Assembly: GCA_033296885.1 (NCBI GenBank) | Contig: MU864122.1 | Span: 1-16,447 of the forward strand | Origin: Triangularia verruculosa | Taxonomy: Eukaryota; Ascomycota; Sordariomycetes; Sordariales; Podosporaceae | Direction: 5' to 3' | DNA: 16,447 nucleotides | Shown: positions 9,736 to 16,447 of the stretch, piece by piece | Position numbering within the stretch: position 1 is the stretch's first letter | Layout of the letters: the number at the start of each line of letters is the position of its first letter | The notes under the pieces: generated by a model | The model's input: the letters and a program-made list of their open reading frames with translations, nothing else | What the model was told of the DNA's origin: nothing | Databases searched by the model: none | Program-made: the position numbers and the translations under genes

Positions 9736-10237
9736 AATACTCGTTTCCTTACTATAACTATATAGTCAGTTAGTTACTACTAATAACTTACGCTACTTTA
9801 TCTTCGAAGTTACAGTATTACCGTTCTATAGCTTTTTACTATTCCTAAAACTTTATTATCGCTTTTTCGAATTTTTAAACTTATTCCTCCGCCTACCTTA
9901 TAGTCCCTTTAGTATCTTAGACCGGGGCGTTAATTAAAGTAAAAACCTATCTTAATCGCTATATAATTTCCTTAGAGGGCCCTAAAACAGTACTTTCCTT
10001 TAACCTTATAGCTCCTTTAACTGGCAGTTTTTATCCTATAACGTAGTTTTTTCCTTCGAAATCGACTATTAACTTTCCTTCTTAAGCCTTGTACCTATAG
10101 TCGCTATCGGTATAGTCGTCCGCTAAGTCCCGAAAATCCTCGTAAATATACTCGGTACTAAAAATCTCGATAATCCGTATAATTTTAATTACTACCGCTA
10201 TTTCTCTTTTTTTTTAACCGAGCTATTTAAATAATCG
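9000..10237 (-). other. Unassigned linker between gag zinc knuckle and protease
   Basis: About 1.2 kb separate the gag-type zinc knuckle (10238-10279) from the start of the protease region. From about 9735 to 9000 the pol frame is readable with few stops and gives basic and acidic patches (for example ADTDTEYIYEVENTGGKVK and LRRKYRRRKEIRI). Between 10237 and about 9735 another frame gives plausible protein (for example ERxYCNFEDKVA), and frames overlap. I recognise no domain. This spacer is long for a Gypsy element, so it may hold an extra domain or a frameshift junction. Confidence 0.4.
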
Positions 10238-11126
10238 ATAATTTCTTTTAAAGTAATTTATCTTTCCGTAATTAAAGTACTTAATATTATTCTTTTTTTA
10301 AACTACTTTTAAATTACATTTACTTTTATAGGCCTTACGTAAGTAGTCCTTAAGACGTAAGTTCTATAAAGCCGTCTCTTTTTTTTATCGTTAAAACGGT
10401 AAGGTCTCTATATATATATACCTTTACGCTCTTTGTAGCGCTAATATTACCGATCGTCGATACGGACCGCTATTATAATATACTCGTCGATAGTCTCCGG
10501 TCGCTTTTATCGGTATAGTTCGTCCTTGACTTCTTTTTTAAATCCGTTATAGAATAACTATATTAACCCTTCGTTATTAATTTTACTGCAGAGTATATTC
10601 GTCTTAAATACTATAGTATAATCGGTAGTAGATTTAGTCTATTTAAGGTTAATTAATTACTTTTAAGTATACCTACCTTTATCGTATTCTCTAAATACCT
10701 CTTTAATCTTCTCTTTAAATCCTTTATATATTTTACAACACTTTTTAATAATATCCTCCCTTTTATCGTACTTATTATCGAAATAATCTTTTAGGATTAG
10801 TTCGAACTAAGTGAAGGCTTTATCCTTAAGCCTGGACGCGGTATATACCACCTTAGATTCTTTATCCGGGAAACGGGAAGGATAGTACCGAAAATATACC
10901 TTAAGCTAGATTAAAAATCCTCCTAGTTCTCCTTTGGCTCCTCTATATCGGTCGGAAATTTCGAGTTTAGCGCGATCTCCTTCCTTACGTAAAGTACCGA
11001 TCTCTCGGTAGAGTATATCGTTCTCTTACGTAAGGGCGTCGTGAGAGAGGCGCGACTTATCCTCGAGCTCCTAGATACGAGTAAGGAATTAGTCGATAGT
11101 GGGTTAGGTGTTGTAATTCCCGCCAT
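10238..11126 (-). pseudogene. gag: Gypsy element 1 gag relic
   Basis: Minus strand, just inside the 5' LTR. The best protein-like reading starts with TxPTIDxFLTRI and a charged, helical stretch (ELEDKSRLSHDAL ... REIGTLRKEGDRAKLEISDR). It continues into a Retrotrans_gag-like core (GFLIxLKVYFRYYPSRF ... FTxFELILKDYFDNK; the expected Trp at 10807-10809 is TAG). It ends with a positively charged tail and a CCHC knuckle (10238-10279) in which all four ligands are Tyr (YFNYGKINYFKRNY). The frame shifts at least once between the core and the knuckle, near oligo-A runs. An ATG at 11124-11126 opens a 67-codon frame that is one base out of register with this reading, so the true start is not settled. 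Gag would form the virus-like particle and bind RNA. Confidence 0.75.
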
Positions 11127-11365
11127 AACGTTTAACTTAGCGCCTTTAACTTATCCGATAATAAAGTTAAAGTGAGTATGTAACGTATAACGAACCCCTA
11201 TATAGAACCTTTAAAAAGGATACTCGGTTAAAGGTAACTTCTAACAATTAGTTCGGTGCAGCTAAACAATATACAATAAGATATCTCAATGTAAATATAA
11301 GATACCGTAAATACAAGCTGTAATTATATACTGCGGAACTATCTATAAGCTATCTAGTTCCTCCG

Positions 11366-11373
11366 TATATATA
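11366..11373 (-). promoter_or_regulatory. TATA-like element in the 5' LTR
   Basis: Minus-strand reading is CTATATATACGG. It lies downstream, in the direction of transcription, of three CCAAT boxes and of the hairpin, which fits the core promoter of the retrotransposon. The sequence is conserved in all three LTRs (also at 4246-4253). Confidence 0.45.
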
Positions 11374-11429
11374 GACCTAATGCCAAGACCTAGATTACTT
11401 TTATTCTTCGAGGATCATAATTGCCTATT

Positions 11430-11468
11430 AGGAATTATAATGATTCCCAAGAATCATTTATAATTCCT
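11430..11468. repeat. Hairpin-forming inverted repeat in the LTR
   Basis: AGGAATTATAATGATTC (11430-11446) and GAATCATTTATAATTCCT (11451-11468) are complementary except for one extra T, with a 4-nt spacer. Equivalent but RIP-weakened arms occur at 4310-4348 and 12650-12688. It could be a protein-binding dyad or an RNA hairpin; the function is unknown. Confidence 0.6.
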
Positions 11469-11492
11469 CATGTCCCGGATGATCCTCTTCTT

Positions 11493-11548
11493 ATTGGCCT
11501 ATCCTTCCTTTCCTCTGATTGGCTATCGTGCCTCCTTTCTCCCATTGG
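11493..11548 (-). promoter_or_regulatory. Three regularly spaced CCAAT boxes in U3 of the 5' LTR
   Basis: ATTGG occurs at 11493-11497, 11518-11522 and 11544-11548, which is CCAAT on the transcribed-sense strand of the element, spaced 25 and 26 bp. CCAAT boxes bind the HAP/NF-Y complex in fungi (established). All three are intact only here: the left LTR has lost the middle one, and element 2's LTR has lost all three to RIP-type changes. Confidence 0.5.
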
Positions 11549-11585
11549 TTGTTCCCCCTCGGGTGTCCACATCATATTCGTGACA

Positions 11586-11590
11586 CCTAC
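11586..11590. repeat. Target site duplication of Gypsy element 1, right copy
   Basis: CCTAC, identical to 4061-4065. Its reverse complement forms part of the continuing Helitron reading frame. Confidence 0.9.
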
Positions 11591-12405
11591 CTTAAAGGAT
11601 CGTAGGCCTTAAAGTTCTAATTCTTAAAGAAGTTAAAGTACGTTACCTCCTCTATATATATCGGCCAGTTAAGGTACTTATCGTAGATATTCAAGGATTC
11701 CTCGACTTCGCTATTAATAATAATATCGATAAGCCGGGCGTATCGCTCATAGGACCGGCAATCCACGCTCTATATTACCCGGCTATCGTCCTAGAGAGGA
11801 AGGCCCAGTAGAATATAGTAGATCTCCTACGCAGAGTAGTCCCTCTTACCTACTAGCTTATTTATTAGCTTAAATATAAATGAAAGTATAAGGTTACAGT
11901 CGGAAACGTAAGATATTATACCGCGGGCGATCTATATATATATATTAGTCTAAGCCTCCGACTTATTATAGTACTTTATACCGTAGTTAATTATAATCTA
12001 TACGCCGGTATAGGGCAGGTAGTTAATATTAGCGAGTTAGTAGAGCGAGATTATCGGATTATACTAGTTTATATAAGTATCGTTTCTCTCGGCCTCGAAA
12101 TACCACTATTTCGTACTTACTTTCCTAATAATACCTGCAGTTAGCCACTCGGAGCGGGGAAAGAAGAACTGGTATATTAGCTACGGCGGGGGTTACTTTA
12201 GTTTACCGGTCTTACCGGCTTCTACTTAGGCTACCGACTATTTAATCCGCTCCGTATCTCTCTTAATTAAACGGAGGTAGTATATAGTAGAATAATAGTA
12301 TCGCTAATATCGGTTTATAATATAATTAAGCTACTCCTAAGTAATCTCGGTCTCGAAAGGGTCTACGGATAAAGGATTACCCTTATCTGCGCTTTAGTCC
12401 CGCTA
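11586..12405 (-). pseudogene. Helitron protein relic, part upstream of the helicase
   Basis: A single minus-strand frame fills the whole gap between the two Gypsy elements, with many TAG/TAA codons and no frameshift. Recognisable stretches include QFFFPRSEWLTAG, YEIYYILLGLPL-like (EIYYILLGLPLxDDSRVI), SVDCRSYERYARLIDIII and YDKYLNWPIYIEEVTYFNFF. Their order and style match the region preceding the Pif1 helicase in Helitron Rep-Hel proteins (family knowledge). The frame runs through the CCTAC duplication straight into the relic at 4065 and below. The right end is cut by Gypsy element 2, so the N-terminal Rep part must lie beyond the window. Confidence 0.7.
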
Positions 12406-12804
12406 TGTGACGAACCCCTATACAGAACCTCTGAAAGGGATACTCGGTTGAAGGCAACTTCTGATAATTGGTTCGGTGTAGCTAAACAATATACAATAAG
12501 ATGTCTCAATGTAAACACAAGATCCCGTAAATGTAAGCTGTAATTATATACTACGGAATTATCTATAAGCTATTTAGTTCCTCCGTATATATAGACCTAA
12601 TGCCAAAACCTAAATCGTTTTTATTCTTCGAGGATCATAACTTCCCGTTAAGAATTATAATAATTCCCAGGAATTACTTATAATTCCTCGTATTCCGGAT
12701 AATCCTCCTCCCATTAACCTATCTTCCTTTCTTCTAATTAACTACCGTACCTCCTCTCTCCTATTAATTATTTCCCTTCGGGTATTTACATTATATTCGT
12801 AATA
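12406..12804 (-). repeat. 3' LTR of Gypsy element 2
   Basis: This 399-bp LTR is collinear with the two LTRs of element 1, one base shorter. The outer left part (TGTGACGAACCCC onward) is nearly unmutated. The inner part is heavily RIP-mutated, including loss of all three CCAAT boxes. The hairpin arms at 12650-12688 are still visible. Confidence 0.93.
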
Positions 12805-12809
12805 TAATA

Positions 12810-12820
12810 CCCCTCCTCTT
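12810..12820 (-). promoter_or_regulatory. Polypurine tract of Gypsy element 2
   Basis: On the minus strand this reads AAGAGGAGGGG, just inside the 3' LTR, equivalent to 4471-4481 of element 1. Confidence 0.65.
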
Positions 12821-12980
12821 AAGTCGACGTTTCGGCGATCTTATTTAAAACCTTTTACTAATAACTAACCTTACCCACTATAAATCCTCCTCTCTATCTT
12901 TTTCTACTACTATAATATTTAACTACGTAAATAAACCTAAGCGTTTAATAATATTAATTTACATCGATTTTACAACGAAA

Positions 12981-13595
12981 ATACTACGTTATTCTTTTAC
13001 TATACTAACCCCCTATTCTACTTATTCTACTCGTAATCTCCCTTATATCGTATCGCCTTTCGAGTCTTCCCGTTATTTTAAGTATATTCATCGTACCCTC
13101 TCGCCCTATAACGTTTTTAGAGTAATTCCTTACTAATTATCTTATATTATTTCTTAATATAATATAGTAAAGGCGGAGCTCGAGTTCGTTAAAGAGTAAG
13201 CGGAGGCTACCGTTATAAATGTCCGTTATATTTAAAAAGAAACCGAAGTTATAAACGAAAAGGTTCGCTGTTTACGTAAATAAAAGAAAATATAGTGTGA
13301 GAAAATATTACGGGTTATATCCCGGGGTTTTAATACTATAGAGGAATTAAAAGAGCTAAAGTATTAGGAGGCCGCTAGTAAAATCGCTTTCCTATTTCCG
13401 TTAAACCCCTCCTTCGATTAAACCTTTATACCGTTAAACTAATTAGGCTAAAACTTCCCCGGCGGATTCGTCGATCCCGTAAATAACTTAGTTCTTAATT
13501 TACTACCGGGCTTACCTCGCTATTCTCCTCCTCTAATTTCCTAAGGTTCCTCCGATAAAATCCTCCTAACTTTTCCGGGTAATTAAAGTTCGTAA
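12981..13595 (+). pseudogene. Antisense ORF relic in Gypsy element 2
   Basis: This is the counterpart of 4640-5254. It starts at the same ATA and keeps one frame to TAA codons at 13584 and 13593. Shared segments include ILRYSFTILTPYS, RTLSPYNV, AELEF/AELEF-like and the Pro/Ser-rich tail. No indels separate the two copies over about 615 bp; the differences are almost all transitions. Coding is therefore inferred from the frame and from the TAA/TAG nature of its stops. No known domain was recognised. Confidence 0.5.
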
Positions 13596-13696
13596 TATTA
13601 ATTATAGGTAGGTCTTTAAGTATCTACTAACCTTATAGTATAGTATATAATACGTCGATTACTATATCGGAGGTACGGGTTCGATTTCCGTCGAAA

Positions 13697-16352
13697 TTAT
13701 TAATACTTTAAGTTTAGGAATACCCTTCTTAACCTTAAAGTACGCTCTTTTTATTTAAATCGATCTAAGTATTACCGGTAGAATTCTTTTAATTTATTAA
13801 AGTAGTTTAGATTTATCGATAGTTCCTATAAATTATCTATAACCGGGTAATTTAACTAATTAATTAAGTATTTTAATTACCCTTAATTAATTTATAAATC
13901 TAATACTTTTTCTATATTATATTTTTTTTTTTCGTTTTCTACTACCTTTAAAGTATTAATTTTATTTATTAATAGTACGGGTTCTAAAAGTGAGATGTAA
14001 AAGGTGTATAACCGTAGGCGTATTGTACTAGGTAGCTCCAACTCGTATACCGTTTCCGATATCTTTTTTTTAACTTTAAATAGTCCTATTCGTCTATAGT
14101 CTAATTTCTTACTTAATTTCTTTATACGTAGGTTACGTATTAATAAAAACACTTTATTTCCCCTCTTTAAGTGAAATCCTTCGAGCCGTTTAATATTATA
14201 GTATTTATATATACGTTTTCGAATAAACTCGAGTTTTTCCTTAAGTTTAGTATATAATATATATAATTTTCCTACCTTTACTGCCGCCTTAAGTACTTTT
14301 GCCTTTAGTCTTTACCGTAGATCTGCTTTAAAACTGTAGTTCGCGAAGAATAGTGTAACCTTTGTTGTTTCTGTAGGTACTATATTATACGCGAATTATA
14401 CCGTTAGTAAGAGTTTAACCTAATTATTTTACTCGAAATTAATATAATTTCGAAGGTATTATTTAATAATTTAATTAAGTTTCTTCGTTTAACTATCCGT
14501 TTATAAATAATATACCGACGACGCTTTACTCTTTACTCCTACTTACTTTATTAAAGCCTTTTAAAACTTTAATATAAATTTAATATCGTAATTCGTAATA
14601 AATTCCTTTAGCTATATATATATCGCCGTTATATTTTAAAACACTATATCCGCTAATTACTCCGCCGTCTAGGTCTCTTTATAGGGTAGGAAATATACTT
14701 ACTTAGTAAGCTTATCGATTACCGTTAAAATATTATCGTATTTAACGTTTATAGGTATATCCTTAGATTCTGGTAATTTAGTAATAAAGTTTATAAATAT
14801 TAAACTTTAGGGTTACTCTACTATTAATAATAGCTTTAAAAATCCGTACGGCTTATACCTCTCTACTTTCGTTCTCCTATAGAAGTTATATTTCCGTAGC
14901 GTTTCCTCTATATCCTTTTTTAATCCTAACTAATTAAAATATTATTTAATTTTCTTTATTATTTTAGCTACTCCTATATATCCTTTAAGCTTCGATTTAT
15001 AGATCTTCTAAATTAGGGTCTTCCGTTAGTTTAGATTAACGTAGGCCCTATTATTATATTAAAGCCGGTAACGATTATCCTTCTAAATTCCTAATAGTTC
15101 TAACTCCACTTATTATTTCTAATCGTTACTATCGATATAATCTTAATATTTATAGGTAGTAGATTCTTCTCGGTATACTACGTAATACTTGGTCTATTAT
15201 TAAAGCGGGTATTTAAGTATACCTTCTATTATTTTTTATAATAAAAGTAGTAATTTTTCTTTTACCTTTTTTTTATAGTAGTCCGCCCTTCTACTTAGAG
15301 CGTCCGCTTTTATATTTTTAGATCCTTTTTTATAATAGATCTGGAAATTAAATTTTAATAAAAATTCTAATTACTTACCTTACTTAGCGTTAAAGACCTT
15401 AGTAATAGTAAAATACTTTAAGTTCTTATAATCTATATAGACCTAGACCTTATAATTAATACTGCTAAAGTATAATCTTTATTCCTTAAAAACCTTAATC
15501 ATAATAAATGACTTTTTATTATAAATAGAGTAATTTTTATATAGTCCCTTTAATTTCTTCGAAAAGAATACTATTAAGTATAATTTTATATTTTCGTTTT
15601 ATTATTTTAACTACCCTCCGATAATATAGTCGGAGGTATTTATTTCGACTTTAAAAGGTCGTCTTAAATTAAGGAACTTAAATATTAAGTCCGTTATAAT
15701 AGCGTCTTTAATAATTTAAAAAGCTTTTTTTTATTCCTTTTCCTACTTAAATTTAGCGTCCTTTTTAGTAAAGTTATTTAATAGCCTCGCTATAGCGCTA
15801 TAATTCCGTATAAATATCCGATAAAAGTTTATAAATCTTAAAAACTTTCGAACCTTTATTTTTAATTATTCGGCCGTTTTTACTTATAATTTCGGCTAGT
15901 TCTTAATTACTATAATTTTCTTTAATTTTATTCGTACTTCTTTTAATAAAATAAAATACTTTAAGTAAACCGTCTTTTATATATAAAACTCGCTTTTATC
16001 TTTATTAACCGATAATTTAGCTCCGTATAATATATTTAAATTCTTTTTAACGTACCTTTTATATTCCTTTAAAGTATATAAATAAATAAAAATATCGTCG
16101 AAGTAGTAAACTACTATTTTATCGAAGTATTAGCGAATTATATAATTAATAAGGGCCTGGAAAATCGCTAATATATTTATAAGCCCGAACGGTATAATAA
16201 AATACTCGAAATACCTATAAAATATACAAAAAACCGTCTTCTATTCGTCTCCCTCTTTAATTTATATATACGCGTACCCGACTAATATATTAAGTTTAAT
16301 AAACTATTATACCCCTACTAATTAACTCCGTAACCGTAAAATTAATAATAAT
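13697..16352 (-). pseudogene. pol: Gypsy element 2 pol relic, partial (RT palm to chromodomain)
   Basis: A single minus-strand frame runs through the whole 2.65 kb without a frameshift. RT keeps an intact YFDD (16094-16105), where element 1 has YLDN. The integrase finger shows Cys-to-Tyr changes. The first catalytic Asp is kept (ILTVIDKLTK). The second site reads FITNYD, where element 1 has FITDRD, so that Asp is lost. The third catalytic Glu is Lys (TKKLN at 14483-14485, where element 1 has TERLN). At 14152 the C-terminal integrase segment (VFLLIRNLRIKKL ... ISLLEPVLLINK) stays open for 86 codons and is the longest surviving piece. The RT fingers, protease and gag are missing because the element is cut at 16352. 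Confidence 0.9.
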
Positions 16353-16447
16353 TGTTAAAAGGTATGAGCCGCATATAGGCCTAAGGGCCCTATAGCGGTA
16401 GGTACTTACAGTACTCTTCTAGTGCAGCGGAATTAACACACACGATA
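16353..16447 (+). mobile_element. Start of an unmutated LTR-like insertion, running off the window
   Basis: Alignment of element 2 to element 1 stops exactly before TGTTAAAAGGTATGAG. The sequence from here on is GC-balanced with plentiful CpA, in contrast to the RIP-mutated DNA on its left. It starts with TG, and its first 8 bases are the inverse of the end of the fragment at 1-198. It also contains a near-palindrome (TATAGGCC ... GGCCCTATA). A young LTR retrotransposon, possibly Copia-type, inserted in element 2 is the simplest reading, but no coding part is visible. Confidence 0.5.

Larger units (their letters stand above)
4066..11585 (-). mobile_element. Full-length Ty3/Gypsy chromovirus-type LTR retrotransposon, RIP-inactivated (element 1)
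   Basis: The element is 7520 bp with 400-bp LTRs at both ends and a CCTAC target duplication. It is transcribed leftward on this strand: gag lies next to the right (5') LTR, followed by protease, RT, RNase H, integrase and a chromodomain toward the left (3') LTR. This order and the chromodomain place it among the chromoviruses, which are common in fungi. A polypurine tract lies next to the 3' LTR. I could not identify a primer-binding site. RIP has introduced stops and missense changes throughout. It interrupts the Helitron helicase frame. Confidence 0.93.
11186..11585 (-). repeat. 5' LTR of Gypsy element 1
   Basis: This 400-bp copy starts TATAACG on the plus strand, where the partner keeps TGTGACG, and ends with an intact TGACA followed by the CCTAC duplication. 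The right (outer, U3) part is nearly unmutated and the left (inner) part is RIP-damaged, the mirror image of the other LTR. It contains the best-preserved promoter-like features of the family. Confidence 0.95.
12406..16352 (-). mobile_element. Second Gypsy copy of the same family, truncated by a further insertion (element 2)
   Basis: It aligns collinearly with element 1 from its left LTR (12406) to the RT palm, in the same orientation. It breaks off at 16352, equivalent to about 8010 in element 1. It is more heavily mutated than element 1. It contains, from left to right, the 3' LTR, polypurine tract, antisense ORF, chromodomain, integrase, RNase H and part of RT. It sits 815 bp from element 1 in the same Helitron; the predicted duplication is CGCTA (12401-12405), whose partner is outside the window. 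Confidence 0.92.

Noticed and set aside
10923..11126. 67-codon open frame beginning at an ATG inside gag
   Set aside because: It is one base out of register with the protein-like gag reading and so is probably open by chance, although the ATG itself could still be the gag start.
4066..11585. Dating element 1 from LTR divergence
   Set aside because: Nearly all LTR differences are RIP-type transitions, so a molecular clock would overestimate age.
11421..11612. 63-codon plus-strand open frame
   Set aside because: It lies almost wholly within the 5' LTR, crosses its boundary and target duplication, and has no coding features.
1..16447. CRISPR array, rRNA or prokaryotic operon signals
   Set aside because: No regularly spaced repeats, rRNA-like sequence or ribosome-binding sites were seen, and all recognised families are eukaryotic transposons.

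Overview
This window reads as a repeat graveyard from a filamentous ascomycete. No intact host gene is visible. The organism call rests on the repeat families (a pogo/Fot1-like DNA transposon, a Helitron-type Pif1 helicase, Ty3/Gypsy chromoviruses). It also rests on a strong RIP (repeat-induced point mutation) signature: CpA and TpG are almost absent over long stretches, TpA is abundant, CpG survives, and stop codons sit where CAA, CAG, CGA or TGG codons are expected. Reading frames stay in register for kilobases despite dozens of stops, so the decay is by transitions and not indels.

Layout. 1-198 is unmutated sequence ending TTTTAACA, possibly the 3' end of an LTR. 199-406 is AT-rich filler. 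407-1551 is a pogo/Fot1-like transposon with 49-bp terminal inverted repeats and a TA target duplication; its transposase relic has lost most of the catalytic domain by an in-frame deletion. 1552-1967 is AT-rich sequence plus a GC-rich segment bracketed by an 8-bp inverted repeat, a candidate Helitron end. From 1968 a Helitron helicase relic runs on the minus strand, interrupted at 4065 and resuming at 11586-12405.

The interruption is Gypsy element 1 (4066-11585, minus strand). It has 400-bp LTRs, a CCTAC target duplication, gag, protease, reverse transcriptase (RT), RNase H, integrase and chromodomain, plus a plus-strand (antisense) ORF near its 3' LTR. Removing the element and one CCTAC puts the Helitron reading back in a single frame. 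A second copy of the family, Gypsy element 2, starts at 12406 in the same orientation in the same Helitron. It is cut inside RT at 16352 by unmutated sequence starting TGTTAAAA, probably another LTR.

Inferred order of events: Helitron first, then the two Gypsy insertions, then the right-edge element. The pogo-like element is inserted separately in AT-rich DNA. Nothing here is likely to make a full-length protein. The points most worth checking are the antisense ORF shared by both Gypsy copies, a tRNA-like arm next to it, the CCAAT/TATA/hairpin organisation of the LTR, and the way RIP damage fades toward the outer edges of the LTRs.
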